DNA of 64,000 nt from Streptomyces guryensis (GTDB lineage: Bacteria > Actinomycetota > Actinomycetes > Streptomycetales > Streptomycetaceae), in assembly GCF_021261325.1 (NCBI RefSeq), contig NZ_JAJSBI010000008.1:248001-312000 (forward strand), given 5' to 3'. The notes beneath the pieces are model-generated. The model was not told the DNA's origin. It made no database searches and saw only the letters and a program-made list of their open reading frames with translations. Below, piece after piece: positions 18,120 through 26,082 of the stretch (position 1 is its first letter; every line of letters begins with the position of its first letter). A program made the translations under genes and the position numbers.

Positions 18120-18443
18120 CCCCACACCCCGCCCGAACAGATCCGGTACGCCCACGCCTGTGGCCTTCACGGCCACGACCCCGCCTTCGTCGCCTTCGTC
18201 GCCTTCGTGGGGCTTGCAGAAAAGTCCATCGCCCCAGGTCAGCGAATGGCCAGGAGACCGCTCGGAACGTGACCCGTAGAGACGTGAAGCCGGGCACGTT
18301 CTTGTCGGCTCGAACGCGTCCTCGCACACTCAATGCTTCACCCGGAAGACCGTGAACGATGGTGTCGTACGTGGGTCCAGACTGGCAGTCAAGCCACGAC
18401 CCCTTCCCGTGACAAGGGGTCTGCTACAGGTTTGGGTGACAGG

Positions 18444-18501
18444 TTGACCCTGCCCACCTCTCAGGTTCCAGTTTGACCTGCCCCACCTCTCAGGTTCCAG
18501 T
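18444..18501 (+). repeat. 29-bp tandem repeat before a transposase fragment
   Basis: Two copies (18444-18472, 18473-18501) matching at 27 of 29 positions, ending CACCTCTCAGGTTCCAGT. They sit about 40 bp before the transposase start and could be the remnant of an insertion-sequence end. Nothing else is recognised between 18120 and 18440. Confidence 0.6.
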
Positions 18502-18542
18502 TCTGCTGGCTGACTGACGGCCTTCACGAAAGGCTGCCGGAC

Positions 18543-18684
18543 ATGCCCCGCGCCTACCCCGCTGAGTTCCGCGCCCGCGCCATCGCGTTGGTGCGGGCAG
18601 GAAAAGAACAGAAGCAGACCGCCGTTGACCTCGGCATCCATCCGGCCGTACCGAGTCCCCGACTCTTTGCGAACTGGGTACGGT
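18543..18684 (+). pseudogene. IS3-family transposase OrfA N-terminal fragment
   Basis: The frame starting MPRAYPAEFRARAIALVRAG with KEQKQTAVDLGIHP is the helix-turn-helix start of an IS3-type OrfA. Recognisable sequence stops after about 47 codons (LFANWVR) and the rest of the element, including OrfB, is missing. It marks old transposition at the left border of the accessory region. Confidence 0.6.
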
Positions 18685-18759
18685 CGCCGTCATCGCGCAC
18701 GGGCCGCGAAGTGCCCCGCGATGCGGCGGAGCCGGGGCAGCCACAACGAGGTCTGCCTC

Positions 18760-19125
18760 CTAAGAACACCCGCGATGACTCCGATTGCTGGCGTCACGGT
18801 GACACAGGCGCTCACGTGCCCTGCCTCCGATCCTGCGGATTCCACCACGCGTCTTGTTGAGTGTTCTTGAAATTTCCGCGACCAGTTGCCTGGATTCTCC
18901 GAACTGCTCGAAGATGCCGGAGGCAGACGGGTCCCATGCTCCTTCCAATGTACGTTGGCCCCCAATCGCCTCGCATGTGGTGACGAGTCCCGCCATCAGG
19001 CGATGAAATTCGGCCACATCCTCTTTCGTGAAATCGGCTTCAGTAAGCGCTATGGGCCGACTCGGCGTGCCAAGGATCGTTTTCAGCCAACTAACGATCG
19101 TTGAAATATTCCGACCCCACACCAC
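18760..19125 (-). CDS. hypothetical protein, possibly truncated
   Basis: 121 codons with a plausible helical, charged sequence (ISTIVSWLKTILG, EADFTKEDVAEFHRLMAGL) and lower GC than its neighbours, unlike a shadow frame. The only starts are GTG or an internal Met, with no ribosome site. The C-terminal 20 residues are Arg/His/Ser rich and look like read-through into unrelated sequence next to the transposase fragment. I do not recognise the family. It may be a gene broken at one or both ends. Confidence 0.3.
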   Translation of the reverse strand: MVWGRNISTIVSWLKTILGTPSRPIALTEADFTKEDVAEFHRLMAGLVTTCEAIGGQRTLEGAWDPSASGIFEQFGESRQLVAEISRTLNKTRGGIRRIGGRARERLCHRDASNRSHRGCS

Positions 19126-19335
19126 CGCGTTGGACGGAGGAGCACTTATCGATCAGGAACTCGTGGGTTCTCGTCCAGGACGTAGCGGGCGTGTGGGGCG
19201 CCGACGGCGACAGATGCCGCGCGCCCCCCACCAGATCACGCACACCCACCCAACGACCCAGAACCCAAGCCGTTTCTGATCAATAACGAGCCGGTTCCGC
19301 TGACCGGATACCGCTATGCGTCATGGCCAAAAATC

Positions 19336-19366
19336 AACGATCGCTGCTTGCGGCGAAACGATCGTT
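19336..19366. promoter_or_regulatory. paired palindromic sites upstream of the XRE/ImmA operon
   Basis: AACGATCGCT at 19336-19345 and AACGATCGTT at 19357-19366 start exactly 21 bp apart, two helical turns. The second is a perfect palindrome. The same AACGATCGTT occurs at 19093-19102. The block lies 250 bp upstream of the XRE-like gene and is a good candidate for its binding site. Confidence 0.5.
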
Positions 19367-19398
19367 GTACGCACCAGGCTGGCGGCGTAGTGTTCGAA

Positions 19399-19413
19399 CG
19401 GCAATCATTGCCG
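19399..19413. promoter_or_regulatory. perfect palindrome CGGCAAT-C-ATTGCCG
   Basis: Seven-bp arms around one central base, 33 bp downstream of the paired AACGATCG sites and upstream of the XRE-like gene. It may be a second operator. Nothing further is recognised up to the gene start at 19616. Confidence 0.4.
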
Positions 19414-19615
19414 ACCCTCCAGGAGCAATCGGTGGGGCTACCCCCTCCTGCGACCCGCCAGCCTGCAGACGCGATTGTGCACACACCCAAGGGGTCCGCC
19501 AACACCCGCTTGGATCGGCTCAAGAACACGGTGAGCGATCCGGTTCGGGTCGCTGTACACCTCGATCATGACCGCCGCAGGAACTCTCGTTCCGTTTGCC
19601 CTCAAGGAAGCACCT

Positions 19616-20245
19616 GTGAGTGAGCCCTACCCACCGCTTGCGGAGACAGTGGCCCGTATTGCGGATTTGTGCCGCGCATCAGGCAAATCCCTCGATAAGG
19701 AGCTCGGCGTTGCACGCCTGTCCCGTGCGGCCGGCGTGATCGAGTCGGACGTGGAGACCCTGCTTGCAGGCGGCACCCCACCCGAACCAGACACGGACGT
19801 CATGGTCCGGGACCGTGTGCGCTTCCTGTACAGGACGCACACGAACGCCGACGGCAAGCCCAGAGACATCCACGACATCGCCGCCGCCATCCGGCAAACC
19901 ACCACCTGGACCAGGAAGCTGGTCAGCGGGGAGGCGAAGCCGAACCTCGTCGTCGGGCATGCTCTGTGCAAGTACTACGGCGTCGCACTCGGCTTCCTCA
20001 CTGATCCGCCGGCCGACGCCCTCAAGCGAGAGCTCCAAATCAGCCGATTCAACCTGGAAGTTGAGGTCGATCCGGAGCAAGCGCTCAGAGAGCTTGGCGT
20101 GATGCATATGACGAGCCGGAATCCGAACGGGTTCGAACGCTCACAGCTTGCAGCCATCGCCAAGATGGTCACGTCCATCACCAGCGATCTGGACATGGTC
20201 AAGCTCCAGTTGAATCGCCTGGGCACCCCGGAGGACGGGCGATGA
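19616..20245 (+). CDS. XRE-like helix-turn-helix regulator of the ImmA module
   Basis: 209 residues. Residues about 60-130 (FLYRTHTNADGKPRDIHDIA, then TWTRKLVSGEAKPNLVVGHALCKYY and GVALGFL) look like the helix-turn-helix of a Cro/CI-type regulator in the style often paired with ImmA-like peptidases. The GTG at 19616 was chosen because AAGGAAG lies five bases upstream; an ATG 16 codons earlier has no such site. It overlaps the next gene by ATGA. In ICEBs1 the ImmR repressor is cleaved by ImmA, and by analogy this protein may be the substrate of the next gene product. It probably binds the AACGATCG sites upstream. Confidence 0.7.
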   Translation: MSEPYPPLAETVARIADLCRASGKSLDKELGVARLSRAAGVIESDVETLLAGGTPPEPDTDVMVRDRVRFLYRTHTNADGKPRDIHDIAAAIRQTTTWTRKLVSGEAKPNLVVGHALCKYYGVALGFLTDPPADALKRELQISRFNLEVEVDPEQALRELGVMHMTSRNPNGFERSQLAAIAKMVTSITSDLDMVKLQLNRLGTPEDGR

Positions 20246-20808
20246 GGGGGCCCATCGTCAAGGAACAGCGCAGGTTGATGGCTGAGCTCAGCGGCGCCGT
20301 CTCCAAAGCGGTCGACCTCCCGGCGGAGCCTCGGGCCGTCTTCAGCGCCCTGTGCAAGGCCATGAGCGACCGCAGGGGAGGCCGGCCGGTCACGCTGTCC
20401 ATACGTCCCTTCCCCGAGACCATCGCCAGCACCACCGGGCTGTGGCTGGAACTTCCGGAGCAGGACGTAATCGTGATCGAGGAGAGCCTGGCGCCGGACC
20501 ATCAACTCGTCGTCGTCGGTCACGAGTTGTGGCACATGCACGCCGGGCACCGCGGACACGACCTCGGCGGTGCGGCCGTAGCGGCACGGGCGGCGCTGAG
20601 AGGTGAGGTCGACTGGCCTGAGCTGGTCCGCCACGTAGCTGCACGATCCCACTCGGACACACACGACGAAGTGACGGCTGAGTCGTTCGGTCTCCTCCTC
20701 GGCAGCCGCCTGAACACCTGGCTGGCCCTCCCCGGCACCACCCGCACACTCGACGACATCGCACGCCGCATCAACGCGTCACTCGGCTATAACAGCAGGT
20801 GGGGTTGA
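20242..20808 (+). CDS. ImmA/IrrE-like zinc metallopeptidase
   Basis: 188 residues. The motif VVVGHELWHMHAGH has HELWH at residues 94-98, and an acidic stretch DEVTAESFGLLLGS near 147 could give the third ligand, as in ImmA/IrrE and in proteins annotated as toxin-antitoxin toxin component. The start codon overlaps the stop of the XRE-like gene (ATGA), so the two are translationally coupled. No signal peptide is seen, so it acts in the cytoplasm. Expected role: cleave the partner regulator on a signal and so derepress the operon. The signal is unknown. Confidence 0.8.
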   Translation: MRGPIVKEQRRLMAELSGAVSKAVDLPAEPRAVFSALCKAMSDRRGGRPVTLSIRPFPETIASTTGLWLELPEQDVIVIEESLAPDHQLVVVGHELWHMHAGHRGHDLGGAAVAARAALRGEVDWPELVRHVAARSHSDTHDEVTAESFGLLLGSRLNTWLALPGTTRTLDDIARRINASLGYNSRWG

Positions 20809-20811
20809 GTT

Positions 20812-21996
20812 GTGGAACACACTCGATCGTTCCTGTCCATCGCCGTGGTGCTGGCGATCGGCTTAGGCATCAAGATGCCGTCCGTTCTGCGAGGCGGACG
20901 CAACCCCATGACCCGGCAAGTCGCCGGCCTGCTGCTGCTCGGGGGCTGCGTCTTCACCTTCGCAGCGCCGTCGAACATCGCCGCAGTGAACGACTTGACC
21001 GGCATCACGAACTTCTCGGCGCCCTGGGTCTACAGCCTGCTCACCGGGTTCTGTGCCTCTTGCCTGCTGCTGATCGTGAAGTGGCGTGGTGGGCCCCCCG
21101 ATGGCATCCGGCGCACGACCCGCTGGGTGTACGGCTGCTACGGCACCCTCGTCATCGCCCTGTGGATCTGCTTCGCTCTCGGCGACCACCACGTCGAGCG
21201 ATTGCAGGACCTGGACACCTACTACGCCAACACCCCGTGGACGCGCGAGATGATCGTGCTCTACCTCATCGGGCACACCGTAGCCGTACTGATCACCTCG
21301 GCTCTGCTGTGGACCTGGGAACCCCGCGTCCGCGGTACGGGCTGGCTGCACGCCGGCGTCATCCTGCTCGGTGTCGGCTACGCCGCGAATCTCGCGTTCG
21401 ACCTCGCCAAGTTCGTGCCCGTCATCGCCCGATGGAACGGCAACAGCAATCTCGACTGGATGAGCACCCAACTTGCGCCCCCCATCGCCAGCCTGGTCGG
21501 CCTGCTGATCGCCCTGGGGTTCATCGTTCCCCACGCCGGTGAGCGGATGTCGCAGCGGCAGTCCGCCCGCCGCGAGTACCGGGCCCTCGGCGCCCTGGAG
21601 CGTGTCCTGCACGAGGTTCCCACCGCTTCGGCCCCCGTAGCGTTCGGGCGGTCCGCCCCCCTCGCGCTGCGCCTGACCCACCGCAAGACGTTCATCCGTG
21701 ACGCCCTGCGCCACCTCCAGCCCCACCTCGACTTCACCCGGCGCGACCAGATCATGGAGTCCTACCTCGACCACGGGAAATCGCCCGCCGAGGCTAAAGC
21801 CCTCGCCGATGCCACAGTTGTCAAGGACGCCGTCGCGAGGGTGCACCACCACAGCAACGGCACGGCTGAGCAGACATCGAGGTCGGCGGCCGGTGGCCTC
21901 GGCGACCTCGTCTCCATCTCCCGCGCCGTGCGTAACCTTCCCGGCGCGGATACCGTCCGCGGGACCGCTGCCCACCCAGAAAGCGTGATCTCATGA
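20812..21996 (+). CDS. MAB_1171c-family integral membrane protein
   Basis: 394 residues, GTG start 3 bp after the previous stop. About seven hydrophobic segments cover residues 1-245 (for example SFLSIAVVLAIGLGI, PWVYSLLTGFCASCLLLIV, IVLYLIGHTVAVLITSALLW, WLHAGVILLGVGYAANLAF, IASLVGLLIALGFIVP). A cytoplasmic, charged C-terminal part of about 150 residues follows. The pattern matches the actinobacterial family called MAB_1171c putative transporter, which in my recollection recurs beside XRE and ImmA genes. Transport has not been shown for the family as far as I know. It could equally be a membrane sensor whose tail talks to the peptidase. Confidence 0.7.
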   Translation: MEHTRSFLSIAVVLAIGLGIKMPSVLRGGRNPMTRQVAGLLLLGGCVFTFAAPSNIAAVNDLTGITNFSAPWVYSLLTGFCASCLLLIVKWRGGPPDGIRRTTRWVYGCYGTLVIALWICFALGDHHVERLQDLDTYYANTPWTREMIVLYLIGHTVAVLITSALLWTWEPRVRGTGWLHAGVILLGVGYAANLAFDLAKFVPVIARWNGNSNLDWMSTQLAPPIASLVGLLIALGFIVPHAGERMSQRQSARREYRALGALERVLHEVPTASAPVAFGRSAPLALRLTHRKTFIRDALRHLQPHLDFTRRDQIMESYLDHGKSPAEAKALADATVVKDAVARVHHHSNGTAEQTSRSAAGGLGDLVSISRAVRNLPGADTVRGTAAHPESVIS

Positions 21997-23405
21997 CCGC
22001 GGGCTCCACGCCAACCCCCGCCAGACCGCCCCGACGCGCCCTCGTCATCGGCGGCGGCCTCACCGGCATGCTCGCTGCGCAGGCCCTGTCGACCGTGGCA
22101 GAGGTCGTTGTGATCGAACGTGACATGCTGCCGGAACGGCCCGAACCCCGCACCGGCTTGCCGCAGGGCCACCACACCCATCTGTTGTGGTCCGGTGGCG
22201 CCGAAGCCATTGAAAGCCTATTGGCGGGCACGGCCAGGCAACTCGAGATGGCGGGCGCCCGCCGGATCCCGCTGACGACCGGGATGGTCGCCTACAGCGC
22301 ACAGGGTTGGTTCCGGCGCTGGCCCGAGAGCCATTACGTCATCACCTGCAGCCGCGACCTCCTCGACTGGGTGATCCGCAGCCAGGTACTGAAGAACGAG
22401 CACATCGAGGTGAAGGAGGGCGCCGACGTCACGGGGCTGACCGGAAGCGCGGCCGCGGTGACCGGCGTCACCATCCGTACCGACGACGGCGAGGAGAGCA
22501 CCCTCCACGCCGATCTGGTCATCGACGCGAGCGGCAGAGGATCGCGCGCCCCCCACTGGTTGGACGCGCTCGGCGCGCCGCCCGTCGCCACCCGCGAGGT
22601 GGACTCCGGGCTGGTGTACGCGAGCCGTGTATACCAGGCCCCGGCTGGACTGCCCGACACCTGGCCCATCATCAACGTACAGGCCGATCCTCGCGCTGAC
22701 GGCCCCGGCCAGGCCGGGGTCATCATGCCCATCGAGCACGGACGTTGGCTCGTCACCCTCTCCGGCACCCGCGGCGGCCAACCCACCGACGACCTCGAGG
22801 ACTTCCAGCGCTTCGCCCTCGGCCTGCGCCATCCGATCGTCGGCGAACTGCTCGGCAAAGCGGCACCGCTCGGGCCTGTCCGCGTCACGCGCATGACGGC
22901 GAATCGTCGCCGCTACTACGAGAGGACTCCGATGCCGGCCGGCTTCGTTGTTCTCGGGGACGCCTTGGCCTCGTACAACCCGACTTACGGGCACGGCATG
23001 TCGGTGGCGGCACAAAGCGCCGTAGCGCTGCGTGAAACCATCCGCCTGAAACGCGGCTGGGGCGCCCCCGACCTCGCGGCCTGCATGCAGCGGGCCGCTG
23101 CACGGCGCGTCAACACCGCTTGGACCTTCGCCACCGGCGCAGACGTCTTCTACGACGGCGCCACCGAGACCGGCCCATCCCGCAGCGAGCGAGTAGCCGC
23201 CCGCTTCGTGGATCGCCTCACCTACACCGCCACGGGCACCGGTCGCGTGGCACGCGCCCTCACCGATGTGATGACGCTGCAGACCGGCCCCGCGACACTG
23301 GCTCGTTCCAGCATTCTCATCGCGACCCTGCGCGGCCCGCTGAAGTCCGAGCTGACTCAGCCGCCGCTGACGGTCGAGGAACGGCAAGCCGTCGACTACG
23401 CCTAA
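21993..23405 (+). CDS. FAD-dependent oxidoreductase / epoxidase-like
   Basis: 470 residues. An N-terminal Rossmann motif ALVIGGGLTGMLAAQAL with acidic end VVVIERD binds the FAD ADP part. The second FAD motif is FVVLGDALASYNPTYGHGMS near residue 310. The fold is that of group A flavin monooxygenases and geranylgeranyl-reductase or epoxidase-like enzymes. HHTHLLWSGG near residue 50 resembles the H-x-H-x-L motif of the actinobacterial epoxidase-like set. ATGA overlap couples it to the membrane protein gene. It closes the four-gene unit. Substrate unknown; a hydrophobic, membrane-derived substrate is a guess from the partner. Confidence 0.8.
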   Translation: MTAGSTPTPARPPRRALVIGGGLTGMLAAQALSTVAEVVVIERDMLPERPEPRTGLPQGHHTHLLWSGGAEAIESLLAGTARQLEMAGARRIPLTTGMVAYSAQGWFRRWPESHYVITCSRDLLDWVIRSQVLKNEHIEVKEGADVTGLTGSAAAVTGVTIRTDDGEESTLHADLVIDASGRGSRAPHWLDALGAPPVATREVDSGLVYASRVYQAPAGLPDTWPIINVQADPRADGPGQAGVIMPIEHGRWLVTLSGTRGGQPTDDLEDFQRFALGLRHPIVGELLGKAAPLGPVRVTRMTANRRRYYERTPMPAGFVVLGDALASYNPTYGHGMSVAAQSAVALRETIRLKRGWGAPDLAACMQRAAARRVNTAWTFATGADVFYDGATETGPSRSERVAARFVDRLTYTATGTGRVARALTDVMTLQTGPATLARSSILIATLRGPLKSELTQPPLTVEERQAVDYA

Positions 23406-23929
23406 CCAAGATCATCCTCGCCCAAGGCACCCAGGGGGTCCCGCACAAGTCTCCGGCGACACACCAGGAACGTCCTGAACCTCCCGACGACCTGCCGCGC
23501 CTCGGACCCTCACCGAGAACCGCCCACCGGCCCCGGCCAGCCGCTGGACGGGCTGCCCGGTGACGTGGTCCTCGGAGAAGAGGACATGATGATCGAGGGG
23601 AAACTACGCCGACGGCGAGGACGGTGTTGGGAACGACTACCGTCCCAGACGGAATCAGCTCACGGCCCGTCCGCGCCTGTGCTGGTGCTGTCACGACAGG
23701 ACGAGCAGGTCAGAGACCCTCACGCTGGTTACCCCACCCGCCTGCTCCCTCTACCAACGACGATCGCTGGCGCACATCCGCTACTCTGTCCTTGGTCGGC
23801 CGCCGGTTCGCTGCGCTGTCTGCTCGTGGGACACTGTGGAGGGCGTCGCACCACGTCTGACCTGTGGGCTTGTGCTCCTTGTCGAAGATCCAGCACCTGG
23901 ATTTTCTACAAGGTTTCCTACAAGCCCCC
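23406..23929. other. no recognisable gene
   Basis: The 520 bp between the oxidoreductase stop and tRNA-Arg hold only short frames without protein-like composition. I see no operator or repeat worth naming except scattered ACGATCG-like words. Confidence 0.6.
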
Positions 23930-24002
23930 GCCTTCGTAGCTCAGGGGATAGAGCACCGCTCTCCTAAAGCGGGTGTCGCAGGTTCGAATCCTGCCGGGGG
24001 CA
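23930..24002 (+). tRNA. tRNA-Arg (anticodon CCT)
   Basis: 73 bases without an encoded CCA end. Acceptor strands GCCTTCG and CGGGGGC pair with two G-U pairs. TAGCTC begins the D arm, the anticodon loop is CTCCTAA with CCT, and the T arm is GCAGG-TTCGAAT-CCTGC. The two wobble pairs suggest the original 3' half may have been replaced by an element end during integration. It serves as attachment site: its last 42 bases plus CA recur at 27985. Confidence 0.93.
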
Positions 24003-24004
24003 CA
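23961..24004 (+). repeat. attachment-site copy 1 (3' half of tRNA-Arg)
   Basis: 44-bp block from the anticodon loop to just past the discriminator base. It is identical to 27985-28028 and matches 39 of the first 43 bases at 29327-29369. This is the direct-repeat signature of site-specific integration into a tRNA gene by a tyrosine recombinase; this copy would be attL. Confidence 0.85.
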
Positions 24005-24013
24005 GTGTCTGAC

Positions 24014-24046
24014 CAGCGCGTTTACCTCTCTGAGGTAGGCGCGCTG
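24014..24046 (+). terminator. compound hairpin just after tRNA-Arg
   Basis: Nested inverted repeat: CAGCGCG at 24014-24020 pairs with CGCGCTG at 24040-24046, and inside it TACCTC pairs with GAGGTA around a 3-base loop. It lies 12 bp beyond the tRNA and probably ends its transcript. Confidence 0.6.
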
Positions 24047-24088
24047 TTCGTCGTAGCCGCGGCACTAGCCGTCAGTAGGTTCCACGTC

Positions 24089-24262
24089 ATGGCAAACACC
24101 AAGGTCGAGACCACTCAACGAGGCCGCATCCGACGCAATGGATCCGGCTACCAAGCGAGCGTCTACGTCGGGCGCGATCCGCTCACAAAGAAGAAGATCT
24201 ACCTCTACGAGCAGGCCGCGACGCTCCCCGAAGCAGAGAAGGCCCACACGAGACCGCTCATC
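24089..24262 (+). pseudogene. tyrosine integrase N-terminal fragment
   Basis: The sequence GRIRRNGSGYQASVYVG followed by RDPLTKKKIYLYEQAATLPEAEKA is the arm-DNA-binding (AP2-like) start of an actinobacterial tyrosine recombinase. After about 55 codons it runs into unrelated sequence (RPLIYGVGHG) and stops; the SAM-like and catalytic domains are gone. It lies 87 bp from the tRNA attachment site, so it is probably the stump of the integrase that used it. Confidence 0.6.
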
Positions 24263-24279
24263 TACGGAGTGGGCCATGG

Positions 24280-24672
24280 CTACTCGGCTTCAGCAAGCCC
24301 GTCCAGCAGGGTGCGGATGGTTTCGGCATCGGCCCCTGGTGGGATCGGGGCGGTGTATTCCGGGTTCACCTCGACCATGGCAACGGCGTCGGCGCCAGCC
24401 GGGAGCAGGCCCAGGAACCAGACGATGGTGTCGGCCCAGAACTCCGGGTCCCCATCGCTGAGGATCAGGTTGCTGCGGTCGTAGTAGCTGGCGGTACGGG
24501 TCATGCCCTCCAGCTCCAGCTGAAAGTCGAGGTAGTCCTCGTCGGAGACCGGGGCGTGATGCGCGAAGATCTCGGCCTGCGGCCAGCGCTCCCCCAGCCG
24601 GGCCGCGAACTGATCCAGCGTCAGCGGCCACGTCCGGGGCTTGGGGGCGGCGACGAAGATGGTGGTCATCAT
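24280..24672 (-). CDS. conserved hypothetical protein, 130 aa
   Basis: 130 residues with a good GGAGGAG ribosome site before the double ATG (MMTTIFVAAPKPRTWPLTLD). It is acidic with a mixed alpha/beta look, no signal peptide and no membrane segment. The segment FWADTIVWFLGLLPAGADAV suggests a small globular domain. I do not recognise a characterised family, although similar small proteins occur in Streptomyces accessory DNA. It lies inside the tRNA-Arg integration region, directly beside the integrase stump on the opposite strand. Between its start and the ArsR gene (24673-24914) there is one more protein-like but unassignable stretch. Confidence 0.65.
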   Translation of the reverse strand: MMTTIFVAAPKPRTWPLTLDQFAARLGERWPQAEIFAHHAPVSDEDYLDFQLELEGMTRTASYYDRSNLILSDGDPEFWADTIVWFLGLLPAGADAVAMVEVNPEYTAPIPPGADAETIRTLLDGLAEAE

Positions 24673-24914
24673 CGGGGCTTCTCCTCCAGTTCCCGCTACG
24701 GGACGTAGCGGACGTTGTTCGTGACATGGTGCGAGGCGCACAAGTACTGCCAGTACCCGGTAGTCGACTGGTCGTTCGTGTCGATCTCCGAACGCGGTGA
24801 ACGCGCCATGGCCGACGCCGTCCTGCACACGCTCACGACATGGGGGGCCGAAGGCCGAGAACGCGGCGCGGCGCGACTCCCGTCACGGATGCCGTGAGGC
24901 AAGGATGACGGGTC

Positions 24915-26030
24915 ATGACGATCGTGTTCCAGGTCCCTGCCGGCGGTGCGGAGCGGGTGGGGTTCGCCTACTCGCCGACGATGGAAGCCGTGCTCAGTCT
25001 CCATGTGCTGGTGGAGCCCAAGCACCACCCCGTCCAGCACGGCTGGGTGCGTGCGATGCGCAAGCTGTCCCCGGCGCTGAAGAGGGAGATCGAGGCGTTC
25101 TCCTACGCGGTGCGCTCGTACTTCCCCGAGTTCCTCTTTCCGCAGCCGACCGGCGGACTGACGGAGTTCGAAGACGAACTGGCCGGCCTGCGCGGGGCTG
25201 ATCCGGAGCTGGTCCGCCTGGAGTTCGCCGTCCCCCTGCTCACGCCCTGGCCGGGCAGCGGCGAGGGCAGGGATCCGCACGTGCTGGACGAACCGGAGAT
25301 ACGCCGCCTGTTGCGGGAGCGAGTCGCACGGGAAAGCGACGAACCGATGGCCGCGATGCTCCTCGACGACCCCCGCGCGCTGCTCGAACGGTTCCTGAGC
25401 ATGCTGGAACGCTACTGGCGGGAGGCGTTCGAGGAGGAATGGGCACGGCTCGAACCCGAACTCGCCGCCGGCATCAGCGAGGCCGGACACCAGATCGAGC
25501 AGCGCGGCCTGTACGGGATGCTCCGCGGCCTGTGGCCGGAGGTGCGCAGCGATCCGCAGGCCGAACGCTTCTGGCTGGAGCGGCCGCACGACCACGAGGT
25601 CGCCATCGGCCCGGACGACACACTCGTACTCGCCCCCAGCGCCTATGTGTGGCCGCACGTACGCGTCAACTGCGACGGTCCGTGGCCCCTCGGGCTCGTC
25701 TTCCCGGTCTCCTCGATCGTCCGGGAAGCCCGCCCGAGGATTCCGCCGACCAGGCTCGTCGGCACGCTCCGCGCGCTCGCCGACGACACCCGACTGCGCG
25801 CCCTGCGGCTGCTCGCCGAACGCCCGCGCAGCACGCAGGAGTTGGCCCCGCTCGTGGGCGTCAGCGAGGCCGCCCTGTCCAAGCACCTGCGCGTCTTGGC
25901 GGACGCGGGCCTGCTGGAGCGCCGCCGCGAGGGCTATTACGTCCTGTACCGGCTTGCGCCCGGACAGGTGGCGGGCCTTACCCCGAGCCTGGAAAGCTTC
26001 CTGCACGGCGAGGGCGAGGCGACTGATTAG
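24915..26030 (+). CDS. ArsR-type winged-helix regulator with DUF5937-like N-terminal domain
   Basis: 371 residues. The C-terminal 85 residues are an ArsR winged helix: LVGTLRALADDTRLRALRLLAE, then TQELAPLVGVSEAALSKHL, then GLLERRREGYYVLYRL. The first 270 residues form the large domain often seen in front of it in actinobacteria (DUF5937 by recollection), presumably sensing a ligand. The ribosome site is AAGGATG. An MFS exporter starts 53 bp later on the same strand, so the pair reads as sensor-repressor and pump. It lies between tRNA-Arg attachment copies and so belongs to acquired DNA. Confidence 0.8.
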   Translation: MTIVFQVPAGGAERVGFAYSPTMEAVLSLHVLVEPKHHPVQHGWVRAMRKLSPALKREIEAFSYAVRSYFPEFLFPQPTGGLTEFEDELAGLRGADPELVRLEFAVPLLTPWPGSGEGRDPHVLDEPEIRRLLRERVARESDEPMAAMLLDDPRALLERFLSMLERYWREAFEEEWARLEPELAAGISEAGHQIEQRGLYGMLRGLWPEVRSDPQAERFWLERPHDHEVAIGPDDTLVLAPSAYVWPHVRVNCDGPWPLGLVFPVSSIVREARPRIPPTRLVGTLRALADDTRLRALRLLAERPRSTQELAPLVGVSEAALSKHLRVLADAGLLERRREGYYVLYRLAPGQVAGLTPSLESFLHGEGEATD

Positions 26031-26082
26031 CCATCTGCCTAATGAGTGGATCAGACCTCCGACGGGACCCGACAGTGGCCGC

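Noticed and set aside
23924..24002. tRNA start six bases earlier (GCCCCCG pairing perfectly with CGGGGGC)
   Set aside because: It would put six extra bases before the D arm; the 73-base form starting at 23930 has normal spacing, with U8 and A9 in place.
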